Below, one piece after another: positions 9,001 through 14,756 of a DNA stretch of 30,110 nucleotides. Location of the stretch: IMG/VR virus record IMGVR_UViG_3300032116_000951, positions 1 to 30,110 of that record. One strand, written 5' to 3'. Made by a program: the position numbers and the translations under genes. Numbering within the stretch: position 1 is the first letter of the stretch; the number at the start of each line of letters is the position of its first letter. The notes beneath the pieces are model-generated. The model was given only the letters and a program-made list of their open reading frames with translations. It made no database searches and was not told the DNA's origin. This DNA comes from a virus.

Positions 9001-9270
9001 CGTATTACTGAGTATGATGATAATAATATCACCAAAGCTATTAAATATGGTGGACAAGTAGGCAAAAAGTTTTTACCTATATGGGTACAACAAGCAACAG
9101 AAACAATTGAAAAAGGTTTAATTAAAGATGGTATATCAGCAGATCTCGCAGCTGATGTAGCACTTAGTTGGTTCTTAGGACAAACTGGGCATCCTAAATA
9201 TAAAAAGCCTAGAACAAGCGAGTATAAACTAGAAGGTTTAGTAAGAAATCCTTATGAAACATTATTTTAA
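6013..9270 (+). CDS. Large internal virion (core/ejection) protein
   Basis: 1085 residues, the largest gene in the window. Several hydrophobic Gly/Ala-rich segments are visible: about 135-150 (PYLFLLPSVAY), 190-245 (TVLTPLAFSSAM ... LLLSGGIGAISGLAS), 345-385, 670-700 (VGFSFFHAGGLIENAFFTG) and 915-935 (ALIYATIGSALNYIF). The motif LFAPDWTISNLR at about 875-887 is a landmark I associate with large internal proteins of marine podoviruses. It is the last big gene of the virion cluster, the place of internal core proteins such as T7 gp16. No transglycosylase signature (ES...GxxQ) was spotted. It probably enters the cell envelope during DNA delivery. The start is a TAATG overlap with no Shine-Dalgarno site. 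Confidence 0.6.
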   Translation: MANPLRTTELNLNDPINDLTDGLIDPSQRPQQQEPPGFFSSLRNPVELILEESIPASLYQWMTGNTKKVQAKKALQFLEQYPYLQNTPRYKEAERIYKKFGYLLEEGSQEFSGDEMVKMVKQYPSVFGAELVNMMVADPYLFLLPSVAYSRLGRGISNSLKLKYSKSFKPIKLTAEEQALKQTANADILYGAMGTVLTPLAFSSAMQLGEQGVISGSRTSLETTIGATAGLLLSGGIGAISGLASKIGNIKPDAVKRATNNIISNSDEDLTKLFEYNDKTGNFDYVDKLFDEIDNLSKDIDPKIRDVSSQETINFHKRSITSLARPIIENGVNASKNSAVKNAASLGGVLAAGSFLTADDEKIAAAGQGFLLGAGIYAAAKTVNKFLKSSKDDITQVRQQDFEDTINSIDIANHKYFSHVSQLSGKIQELIPDPISSRKIFHYIQQTEIGGKKIKLSDLNPDEKLGLNAIRNIFKQFEDTLQDLDEPILKNIRDNYLPIIWSEYRGFNPSQFADMFDTKVYGPTKSFRFSKKRIYDTINEGLKKGFRLKPGMDNAIELLKVYAIAAGKAVSTRALLKNLRTSSVPGITKSPFIAVTGEEVLNVMRGPYAKEYVDFTHPYINANAPVKVHQAIVAPLKMIFSAESENQFITAMFNTNLVMKRLAVGFSFFHAGGLIENAFFTGLSFKAIGAILNPRSAPDIVKAINNPTLDFKDFPLSKVTKDLIQSYGFNDVFEFARSAGLVIERGTIDQAHDRFYSVVNRTTSGLNNLLGYQFGTKTIGKAKKVFEWFDRVTWDRVYTSAKLFSFLKNFERLAKPGDQTFNIYANARIASQVTNDAFGGLNWVQITQKIQNPLYKKLAQTVFQPGSKGYMQLLLFAPDWTISNLRIAFKALPLFESNPDARRLYQLYFARTALIYATIGSALNYIFSGHSILENKDPTRIDLGNGEVLTFSKQFMEPFDWVTNPYGTGVKKLGSLPKSVVEVLTNKQYLTSKWSPRITEYDDNNITKAIKYGGQVGKKFLPIWVQQATETIEKGLIKDGISADLAADVALSWFLGQTGHPKYKKPRTSEYKLEGLVRNPYETLF

Positions 9271-9509
9271 TGGATAACAATATTGAAACAAAACTTTTAA
9301 ATATTAATAATAGAGTTGATAAAGTATCTCTAGATATAGAGATTATTAAATCAAATCATTTAGCTCATATAGAAAGTGATATAAATAGTCTTAATTTTAA
9401 AACAGACAGAATTGAAGATAAAGTAGATAAAACTTATTGGATTCTTTTAACTGCAGCTGGTGCATTTATAGGAATCTTATTGGTTAATTTATTTAAACTT
9501 ATAGATTAA
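9270..9509 (+). CDS. XhlA-like membrane protein, possible holin component
   Basis: 79 residues. A heptad-rich N-terminus (about 1-50, with INNRVDKVSLDIEIIK and DINSLNFKTDRIEDKVDK) is followed by one transmembrane helix (YWILLTAAGAFIGILLVNLF, about 56-75) and a short tail. The layout of coiled coil then a single membrane helix matches the haemolysin XhlA family, which works with holins in some phages. It opens the lysis/accessory block and could equally be a membrane-tethered virion component. Confidence 0.5.
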   Translation: MDNNIETKLLNINNRVDKVSLDIEIIKSNHLAHIESDINSLNFKTDRIEDKVDKTYWILLTAAGAFIGILLVNLFKLID

Positions 9510-9553
9510 TTCAATCTATACTTGTTGATTAAATTTAGGTATAAGAACTAACT

Positions 9554-10255
9554 ATGAACAAATCAATTTTAGTAATTAGTGATACTCATATACCTTACCA
9601 TCACAAAGATTTAATACCTTATCTAACAGCAATTAAAAAAGAATATAAACCAGATCGTGTAATACACATTGGTGATGAGTTAGATAAACACGCATTATCA
9701 TTTCATGATAGCGATCCAGATCTTCCAAGTGCTGGAGATGAATTAAGAATATCAATTCCAATCATACAGCAAATAGAAAAAATATTTCCTGTAATGGATT
9801 TATTAGACTCTAATCATGGTAGTCTTGTTTATAGACGTAGTCTTAAATATGGAATACCTAAAGCTTACTTACGTAAGTATAATGAATTTTTAAAGGTTAG
9901 TGATAAATGGAAGTGGCACGATGATTTAGTTGTGCATACTAATAATGGTCCTGTATATTTTTGTCATGGCAAAATGGCAGATGTATTAAAACTAGCTCAG
10001 TCTATGGGTATGTCTTGCGTTCAAGGACATTATCATTCATCTTACTCAATTAAATACTATGGTAATTCGTTAGGATTATATTATGGTTTACAAGTAGGAT
10101 GTTTAATTGACAAAGACTCTTTAGCATTTCGTTATAATAAAACTCAACGCATGAGACCAATTATTGGATGTGCTGTAATTATCAATGGTTTACCTAAACT
10201 AATACCTATGGTATTAAATAAATCTGGAAGATGGATTGGTAAAATCATTATATGA
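9554..10255 (+). CDS. Calcineurin-like metallophosphoesterase
   Basis: 233 residues with the ordered metal-binding motifs of the family: SDTHIP (Asp10, His12), HIGDELD (Asp41), SNHG (Asn87, His88), CHGK (His138) and GHYH (His159, His161). The usual third motif is GNH followed by Asp or Glu; here it is S-N-H-G, so the flanking residues differ while the ligands stay. Predicted to hydrolyse phosphomono- or phosphodiesters with a two-metal centre. The substrate is unknown; phage members are often proposed to act on nucleotides or nucleic acids. There is an ATGA overlap with the DUF3310 gene. Confidence 0.85.
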   Translation: MNKSILVISDTHIPYHHKDLIPYLTAIKKEYKPDRVIHIGDELDKHALSFHDSDPDLPSAGDELRISIPIIQQIEKIFPVMDLLDSNHGSLVYRRSLKYGIPKAYLRKYNEFLKVSDKWKWHDDLVVHTNNGPVYFCHGKMADVLKLAQSMGMSCVQGHYHSSYSIKYYGNSLGLYYGLQVGCLIDKDSLAFRYNKTQRMRPIIGCAVIINGLPKLIPMVLNKSGRWIGKIII

Positions 10256-10482
10256 GTAACAAAACATTCTTTAAACAAATAGGTGGATCACACTATAAAC
10301 GTTTTAAAATTAGCCCAGCTAAATTTATAATGGAAAATAATATCCCTTATGCTGAAGGTAATGTTATTAAATATATTTGCCGCCATTCTTTCAAGGGCAA
10401 GGAATTAGATCTTGCTAAAGCTAAACAATATATAGACTTTATACTTGAAACAAACTATGAAAAAAAAAAGCACAGTAAATAA
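10252..10482 (+). CDS. DUF3310 family protein
   Basis: 76 residues with the complete DUF3310 signature: GGSHYKRFKISPAKFI (about 11-26), EGNVIKYICRHSFKG (about 35-49) and DLAKAKQYIDFIL (about 53-65). The family is widespread in phages and sometimes labelled nucleotide kinase-like, but its biochemical role is not established. It usually lies with early or metabolism genes, so its place between a phosphoesterase and the lysis block in a late unit is notable. It starts by ATGA overlap. Confidence 0.85.
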   Translation: MSNKTFFKQIGGSHYKRFKISPAKFIMENNIPYAEGNVIKYICRHSFKGKELDLAKAKQYIDFILETNYEKKKHSK

Positions 10483-10636
10483 AGCTGGTGTATATACAAA
10501 ACCATCTTTAAGAAAAAAATTATTTCAATCAATTAAATCAAGAGCTGTTATGGGAACTGCTGCTGGACAATGGTCTGCACGTAAAGCTCAATTACTAGCT
10601 AAGACTTACAAAGCTAGAGGTGGTGGTTATAAATAA
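10457..10636 (+). CDS. Small basic protein, marine-phage family (VNKAGVYTKP type)
   Basis: 59 residues from ATG 10457. A TTG further upstream in frame is less likely because it lies deeper inside the DUF3310 gene. The sequence VNKAGVYTKPSLRKKLF, then GQWSARKAQLLAKTYKARG, is a recurring small basic protein of marine phages and metagenomes, sometimes fused to the two modules that follow here as separate genes. Function unknown; the charge (mostly Lys and Arg) suggests nucleic-acid binding. The start lies 26 bases inside the upstream gene. Confidence 0.65.
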   Translation: MKKKSTVNKAGVYTKPSLRKKLFQSIKSRAVMGTAAGQWSARKAQLLAKTYKARGGGYK

Positions 10637-10872
10637 TGTACGCAAAGCGACAACAAAGTTTAGTTGACTGGGGCAAACAAAAGTGGAGAACTAAGTCTGG
10701 TAAAAAATCATCAGTAACTGGTGAAAGATATTTACCTACCAATGCTATTAAAGCATTATCTCCTGCTGAGTATGCTGCTACTACTAAAGCTAAAAGATTA
10801 GCTAAACGTAAAGGCAAACAATTTTCTAAACAACCTAAAAGTATTGCTAAAAAAACTGCGAGATATAGATGA
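10636..10872 (+). CDS. Small basic protein, marine-phage family (SSVTGERYLP type)
   Basis: 78 residues, Lys/Arg-rich, with LVDWGKQKWRTKSG, SSVTGERYLPTNAIKALSPA and a basic tail KSIAKKTARYR. From memory the GERYLP...AIKAL core defines a conserved module of unknown function (DUF5872-like, the name uncertain) in marine viruses. The start is a TAATG overlap with the previous basic protein, and the end overlaps the next one as ATGA, so all three are made together. Confidence 0.65.
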   Translation: MYAKRQQSLVDWGKQKWRTKSGKKSSVTGERYLPTNAIKALSPAEYAATTKAKRLAKRKGKQFSKQPKSIAKKTARYR

Positions 10873-11150
10873 GACGTGAAACTACAATGCCACCCAAGAA
10901 TAAAAAATACTTTAGACCAACTAAGTCTGGTGCTGGTATGACTAGAGCTGGAGTACAAGCTTATAGAAGATTAAATCCAGGTTCTAAATTATCTACTGCT
11001 GTTACTGGTAAAGTTAAACCAGGAAGCAAAGCAGCTAATAGAAGAAAATCTTTTTGTGCTAGATCTGCTGGTCAATTAAAGATGTGGCCAAATGCAGCTA
11101 AAGATCCTAACTCAAGATTACGTCAAGCTAGACGTAGATGGAAGTGTTAA
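10869..11150 (+). CDS. Small basic protein, marine-phage family (RRKSFCARSAGQ type)
   Basis: 93 residues. The core reads GMTRAGVQAYRRLNPGSKL, TGKVKPGSKAANRRKSFCARSAGQ and DPNSRLRQARRRWKC. This motif set is common in small proteins of marine phages (a DUF6321-like family as I remember it) and has no established role. It has two Cys, one in the FCAR core and one as the last residue. The ATG at 10869 overlaps the upstream TGA; a second in-frame ATG at 10887 is an alternative start. Confidence 0.65.
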   Translation: MRRETTMPPKNKKYFRPTKSGAGMTRAGVQAYRRLNPGSKLSTAVTGKVKPGSKAANRRKSFCARSAGQLKMWPNAAKDPNSRLRQARRRWKC

Positions 11151-11151
11151 T

Positions 11152-11577
11152 ATGTTACCTATGATAAATGCAATTGCACCGTTAGCTAAAATACTTTTCA
11201 ATACAATTGATAAAGCTGTACCTGATAAAGATTTACAAGCTAAATTAAAAGCTGATTTACAAACCCAATTAATACAATCTAACACTGATGAGCTTAAAGC
11301 CGCAGCTAGAATTATAGAAGCAGAAGCTAAAGCAGGTTGGTTTGCATCTAGTTGGAGACCATTACTTATGTATGTTCTTATATTTGTATTAGTCTTTAAT
11401 TATATTTTTGCACCAATTGTTAAAATGTTAACTGGTATTGTAGTAGGATTTGAATTGCCAGGAGATGTTTGGACTCTTTTAAATGTTGGACTTGGTGGTT
11501 ATGTTGTAGGCAGAAGTGCTGAATCAGTTGCAAGAACTATTGCTTCAAGACCAATTACAAAAGATATTAGCGAATAA
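11152..11577 (+). CDS. Holin of the GTA-type 3TM family
   Basis: 141 residues from ATG 11152, one base after the upstream stop. An amphipathic, Ala/Lys-rich N-terminal half (about 1-65, ending IIEAEAKAGWFASSWRP) precedes a strong membrane helix (LLMYVLIFVLVFNYIFAPIV, about 71-90) and a second hydrophobic region with LPGDVWTLLNVGLGGYVVGRSAESVA (about 102-127). The SSWRP entry and GGYxxGRSxE end are hallmarks of the holin family named for gene-transfer-agent release. It should permeabilise the inner membrane at lysis. The endolysin lies one small gene downstream. Confidence 0.8.
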   Translation: MLPMINAIAPLAKILFNTIDKAVPDKDLQAKLKADLQTQLIQSNTDELKAAARIIEAEAKAGWFASSWRPLLMYVLIFVLVFNYIFAPIVKMLTGIVVGFELPGDVWTLLNVGLGGYVVGRSAESVARTIASRPITKDISE

Positions 11578-11578
11578 C

Positions 11579-11692
11579 ATGTCAATGTTAGAAGTTTTAA
11601 AAAAAATCCATAACGTACTTACTAAATTACTTTGGACTCTTGAATCAGATAAAAGAGCTAAACGTATTATTAAAAGTAAATTAAAAAAATAA
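11579..11692 (+). CDS. 37-residue basic protein between holin and endolysin
   Basis: The frame starts one base after the holin stop and ends in a TAATG overlap with the endolysin start. It encodes a Leu/Lys-rich amphipathic peptide (MLEVLKKIHNVLTKLLWTLE, then a strongly basic tail). There is no signal peptide or spanin-like lipobox. It may help lysis, but there is no direct evidence of function. Confidence 0.5.
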   Translation: MSMLEVLKKIHNVLTKLLWTLESDKRAKRIIKSKLKK

Positions 11693-12150
11693 TGAAATTA
11701 AGTAAAGACTTTACTTTACAAGAATTAAGTAAATCAGAAATTGCAGATCGTAATAATATAAATAATATTCCAACTGCTGATCATATTACTAATTTAGTAT
11801 TACTATGTCAGTATGTATTACAACCTGTAAGATCACACTTTGATAAGCCAGTTAATATTACTTCTGGTTATAGATCACCAGAACTATGTGTATTAGTAGG
11901 TAGTAAGCCTACATCGCAACATACATTTGGACAAGCAGCAGACTTTAAAATTGCTGGTGTGCCAAACAAAGTAGTATCTGATTGGATAGTTAATACTCTT
12001 GACTTTGATCAATGTATATTAGAATTTTGGAAATCAGAAGAACCCAATAGTGGATGGGTACATTGTAGTTATTCTTTTGATAATAATAGAAAAGAATACT
12101 TACAAGCTACTAAATCTAATGGTAATATTTTATATACCAAGATTTCTTAA
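11692..12150 (+). CDS. Endolysin, M15-type zinc peptidase
   Basis: 152 residues of the Peptidase_M15_3 / D-alanyl-D-alanine carboxypeptidase-like fold. The motifs are ITSGYRSPEL (56-65), SQHTFGQAADF (75-85) and GWVHCSY (121-127), which place the zinc ligands at His77, Asp84 and His124. The N-terminal FTLQELSKSEIA is also typical. The enzyme should cleave peptide cross-links in peptidoglycan. It has no signal peptide, consistent with release through the holin two genes upstream. It is the last gene of the rightward unit before a convergent gene. Confidence 0.88.
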   Translation: MKLSKDFTLQELSKSEIADRNNINNIPTADHITNLVLLCQYVLQPVRSHFDKPVNITSGYRSPELCVLVGSKPTSQHTFGQAADFKIAGVPNKVVSDWIVNTLDFDQCILEFWKSEEPNSGWVHCSYSFDNNRKEYLQATKSNGNILYTKIS

Positions 12151-12230
12151 TCTACTTACAAAGTTTTTATAAAACAATTTAAGTTGTAGCTTCTTAATTA
12201 TAAGACTTTTCTTAATACATTCTTTACAAA
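12151..12230. other. Convergent intergenic gap with weak AT hairpins
   Basis: The rightward endolysin gene and the leftward gene ending at 12231 meet here. Two small AT-rich hairpins are visible: GTTTT-TAT-AAAAC at 12163-12175, and a CTTA/TAAG pair further right, flanked by T-rich DNA. They could end transcription in either direction, but the stems are weak (5 and 4 pairs). Confidence 0.3.
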
Positions 12231-12575
12231 TCATATATCCTCTAAGTTAATTTTAAACTGACGTTGACGATCTTTGTTAATAAATAACAACTCACTTTGT
12301 CTTTCAGTATAGTTCATTAATCCTCTTTCACGTGCTTTAACAAAAGCATCTCTTATACATAAAGGATCAAACCCTGCATAATCACAAGCAGTTCTAAAGT
12401 CTTTACCAAGATCTAAGAACCAATTGATAGCAGTTTCTTTATTACGCATATCAATCATTACAGTTCCTTTATAATCAGCATCTTCTAATGCCTGTGTTAT
12501 TATTGCTCTAAATAATCTTTGTTCAGGTAGTGGGGAATGTTCATTATACTGGCTTAACATCTTTAATAACTTCAT
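12231..12575 (-). CDS. Small phage protein, possible DNA-binding helical domain
   Basis: 114 residues. The pattern LPEQRLFRAIITQALEDA (16-33), a central WFLDLGKDFRTACDYAGFDP and IRDAFVKARERG recurs in alphaproteobacterial phages. It looks like a helical domain in which the DYAGFDP...IRDAF part resembles a helix-turn-helix. It is the last gene of the leftward nuclease operon, overlapping the upstream gene by 32 bases; an internal ATG at 12560 would cut that to 17. The function is inferred only from shape. Confidence 0.5.
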   Translation of the reverse strand: MKLLKMLSQYNEHSPLPEQRLFRAIITQALEDADYKGTVMIDMRNKETAINWFLDLGKDFRTACDYAGFDPLCIRDAFVKARERGLMNYTERQSELLFINKDRQRQFKINLEDI

Positions 12576-12732
12576 AAGTTATTCTATCTTTGTTTAAAGA
12601 ATTAAGTTTCAAATTAATTTCTGTAGGCGATAATGACTTAAATTTATTGTATGCTTCTAAATCATTATCAGCTTCTACAATTGCAGAACCTTCAACGTAA
12701 CAATATCCATATACTTTAAAAGTATATCTCAT
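12544..12732 (-). CDS. 62-residue protein, DpnD/PcfM-like beta-beta-alpha outline
   Basis: The N-terminus alternates hydrophobic and polar residues (YTFKVYGYCYVEGSAIVEA), followed by a helix (DNDLEAYNKFKSL) and a charged tail. This order resembles small DpnD/PcfM-like domains, but the match is weak. It starts by ATGA overlap with the gene upstream. Function unknown. Confidence 0.45.
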   Translation of the reverse strand: MRYTFKVYGYCYVEGSAIVEADNDLEAYNKFKSLSPTEINLKLNSLNKDRITYEVIKDVKPV

Positions 12733-13055
12733 AGATTATTTTTGCGTCTTGATGCTTCTAATGTTCTCCAAACATCAATAACTAAACATTCTTTAGCTCT
12801 TTTGTTTTGAGTAATTCCAACCTTTTCTGCTAAAGCTTGTTTCTGTAATATGTATTCTCCATATACATCTGAAGCATAATAAGCTTGTTCTTTTATAGAA
12901 AAAGATTTGTCATTACTATTGCTAACAATATGTATTGCCTTATCTCGTTTTTGTTTGTCTTTTAAATATTCCAAACCTGCACCTAACTTAGCATCTTCTT
13001 CATCAGTATCTGCTAAGAACTTTAAAGCTTCTTCTAATCTTTTTTCATTAATCAT
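12729..13055 (-). CDS. Conserved helical protein of phage recombination cluster
   Basis: 108 residues, mostly helical and charged. Landmarks are EEDAKLGAGLEYLKDKQKRDKAIHIV, a FSIKEQAYYASDVYGEYI middle and the end LVIDVWRTLEASRRKNN. The same scheme (xxDExxAxLxA, KEREAYARAS, EVWRSLxAxRRxxN) is familiar from a phage family of unknown role that lies beside single-strand annealing and exonuclease genes. Here it follows an OB-fold-like protein and a RecB/Cas4-like nuclease, so a part in phage DNA recombination or replication is plausible. Its leader contains the hairpin at 13071-13122. Confidence 0.55.
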   Translation of the reverse strand: MINEKRLEEALKFLADTDEEDAKLGAGLEYLKDKQKRDKAIHIVSNSNDKSFSIKEQAYYASDVYGEYILQKQALAEKVGITQNKRAKECLVIDVWRTLEASRRKNNL

Positions 13056-13070
13056 AATTTTATTTGTTTA

Positions 13071-13122
13071 CACACCCCTGTACTAACTAACAAAGGGAGA
13101 CCACTTGAAATACAAGGGTGCG
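13071..13122 (-). repeat. Intercistronic inverted repeat; hairpin in leftward RNA
   Basis: Arms 13071-13082 and 13111-13122 pair over 12 positions with a 28-base loop. The two imperfect pairs (C13078 with A13115, A13072 with C13121 on the plus strand) become G-U wobbles only in the leftward RNA, so the structure favours that transcript. It lies 16 bases upstream of the leftward start at 13055. No T-run follows, so it is not a standard terminator. Confidence 0.5.
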
Positions 13123-13133
13123 TATGTTGTTAA

Positions 13134-13619
13134 TTAAAATGGTGCTTTCTCAGAACCATCCTCTTGTGTAGAGAGAATATCTCTAACAACTTTATCACAA
13201 GCTTTATAAACATCGTCATATTCTTGTACACTTCTGTTAGGAAGAATACTTGATAATAAATTTGACATAGTTAATCTGTATTTCTCAGACCAATTAGTAT
13301 TTGGCATTTGTGCTGAAAATGTTTTTACTGCTGGTGCAGCATGTCCATTAGTTTGCATAGTATCTCCTTTATCATTAGTTACATTTAACGGTTCTATTTT
13401 TACACAAGTCTGATTGTTGCTTCCTGGTTTTTTAATTACATAACCAGTAACTCTAACTTTATCATTCTTGCTAATATGACGACAGCTTTGGTCAACGAAT
13501 AATTTTCGTTCAATACCATTTTCCATTTCTACAGCTAACCAGTATTTAACTGGATTTTCTGCATCATGGATATCCTTAACTCCTTTTACTGTTGCGTCAT
13601 ACGTTTCTGTATTTGCCAT
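13134..13619 (-). CDS. Putative OB-fold single-stranded DNA-binding protein
   Basis: 161 residues from ATG 13619, which has an AAGGA site upstream; a longer frame to 13742 would run into the nuclease gene and is unlikely. The N-terminal half is a run of strands (YDATVKGVKDI, KYWLAVEMENG, RKLFVDQSCRHI, DKVRVTGYVIKK, QTCVKIEPLNV; about 5-80), the build of an OB fold. The C-terminal half is polar. The neighbouring nuclease and recombination-type gene support ssDNA binding, but no family signature proves it. Confidence 0.45.
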   Translation of the reverse strand: MANTETYDATVKGVKDIHDAENPVKYWLAVEMENGIERKLFVDQSCRHISKNDKVRVTGYVIKKPGSNNQTCVKIEPLNVTNDKGDTMQTNGHAAPAVKTFSAQMPNTNWSEKYRLTMSNLLSSILPNRSVQEYDDVYKACDKVVRDILSTQEDGSEKAPF

Positions 13620-13686
13620 GTTTTGTTTTCCTTGTTTGTTTATATGTTTAACTATATTACCTATTTTTTGCATAATTAGAATATAC

Positions 13687-14454
13687 TTATTTCCAAGCTT
13701 TTTGCCAGATTTCTTTTGCAAAAATCTTAGCATCGCTATCACCTTTGCCCCATCTAAAGTTTTCTAAATTTAGTGGGAACATTCTAACTACATCTTCTTT
13801 TGTTTTAGCAATAGAAGTTATATGCTCTATAGTTTTAAAAGCATTTATCATCTCATCTAATGATGAATCTAAATGCTCTATTTCTACAGCTTCAGTATCG
13901 TTATAAGAACAATACAATAACATTGTTTGTTTCTTAAAGATTTCCTTGTATAGAAATTGCTGTCTAACGTCTGATGGTTTTGGGTACCAATTTTTATCTA
14001 ATGCACCAGACTTTAATCTTTTAAGATAAGCAGTAGCTTTAGTATCTATAATTATATCTTTAAATTCAAAATCTGTTTTGCAACATATATCATGTTTCAA
14101 ACCATATGGTTTTCCTGGAACTTGAATTTCTTTTTGATATGATAACACATCACCAAATGATATTAATGAATCTTTAAATCGTACAGCAATCTTAGCTGCC
14201 ATTTCTGATTCATCATCATCATCTGATCCACCAAGTTCCCGGAACTTCTTTTGAGTAAACTCATGTATTGTATCTTCATCATATGCTTCTTTTTGTATTG
14301 CGTTCATAGCACCTTCTTCAGCTGCTGAACCCATTATCATTCTAGCATTTGGTTTAGATTCAAATTGATATAGTTCATTAATGATCCAGTATGGTGGCGA
14401 ATCAATAAATGAATTGCCTTTACTGGCAGTATGTCTGTAATCTTTTTCTAACAT
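13687..14454 (-). CDS. PD-(D/E)XK nuclease, RecB/Cas4-like exonuclease
   Basis: 255 residues. Motifs in order: RMIMGSAAEEGA (39-50), corresponding to the GxxxH motif but with Glu46 where His is usual; HDICCKTDF with Asp122; IIIDTKAT with Asp137 and Lys139 as the catalytic core; and Q165...Y169 in DVRQQFLYKE, the QxxxY motif of RecB-family nucleases. Predicted to process DNA ends, probably feeding phage recombination with the downstream genes. ATG 14454 is preceded by AGGAGA. It is the first gene of a leftward operon opposite the regulator gene at 14757. Confidence 0.75.
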   Translation of the reverse strand: MLEKDYRHTASKGNSFIDSPPYWIINELYQFESKPNARMIMGSAAEEGAMNAIQKEAYDEDTIHEFTQKKFRELGGSDDDDESEMAAKIAVRFKDSLISFGDVLSYQKEIQVPGKPYGLKHDICCKTDFEFKDIIIDTKATAYLKRLKSGALDKNWYPKPSDVRQQFLYKEIFKKQTMLLYCSYNDTEAVEIEHLDSSLDEMINAFKTIEHITSIAKTKEDVVRMFPLNLENFRWGKGDSDAKIFAKEIWQKAWK

Positions 14455-14500
14455 TTAGTCTCCTATGGTTAATAATATACAATGTTTCATTTCAAATCAC

Positions 14501-14518
14501 TTTGATATTCCTATCAAA
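14501..14518. promoter_or_regulatory. Operator-like perfect dyad TTTGATA-4-TATCAAA
   Basis: Perfect 7-base arms around a TTCC spacer, centred about 55 bases upstream of the nuclease ATG. The size and symmetry fit the binding site of a dimeric helix-turn-helix repressor; the window encodes an XRE protein at 20569-20889 and a ribbon-helix-helix protein at 16966-17175 that could bind it. Assignment to either is inference. Confidence 0.5.
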
Positions 14519-14594
14519 ATACTTAAAGGACAACAAGAATTTAATAATAATAAACATTATAATTATTATAATATCTCTATCCTTTTATCTTACC

Positions 14595-14627
14595 TTTTAA
14601 ACCCTACTAAAAAGTATGGGGTTAAAA
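14595..14627. repeat. Imperfect inverted repeat TTTTAAACCC/GGGGTTAAAA
   Basis: Ten-base arms with one mismatch. An inner TAC/GTA pair extends the stem around a six-base A-rich loop. It may form a hairpin in the rightward leader RNA or act as a protein site; no T-run follows it. Confidence 0.4.
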
Positions 14628-14649
14628 GTATTATTCACAGATTGCATAA

Positions 14650-14674
14650 TTGCACTTCTACAAATAGAGTGCAA
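14650..14674. repeat. Inverted repeat TTGCACT-11-AGTGCAA
   Basis: Perfect seven-base arms separated by 11 bases, 83 bases upstream of the rightward regulator ATG at 14757. The arm-to-arm spacing places the half-sites about two helical turns apart, which suits a dimeric regulator on one DNA face. No other copy was noticed in the window. Confidence 0.4.
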
Positions 14675-14756
14675 AGACTACATAAACAATATAATAACAA
14701 CTCCGAGTTTAAATTGTTTATTGATAAATTAATCGAATTATTTTATAATAGTAAAT

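Larger units (their letters stand above)
14455..14756. promoter_or_regulatory. Divergent control region
   Basis: About 300 bases separate the leftward nuclease gene from the rightward regulator gene. The region is very AT-rich (an A/T-only run of about 30 bases around 14541-14573) and holds three dyads at 14501, 14595 and 14650. Candidate -10 boxes such as TATAAT exist on the minus strand in the AT run, but I find no convincing paired -35 box. A 108-codon frame crosses it, but its codon make-up does not look like a gene. Confidence 0.6.

Noticed and set aside
13620-13742. Longer N-terminus (202 residues) for the OB-fold-like gene
   Set aside because: The extension runs into the nuclease gene and is low in folded character, while ATG 13619 has its own AAGGA site.
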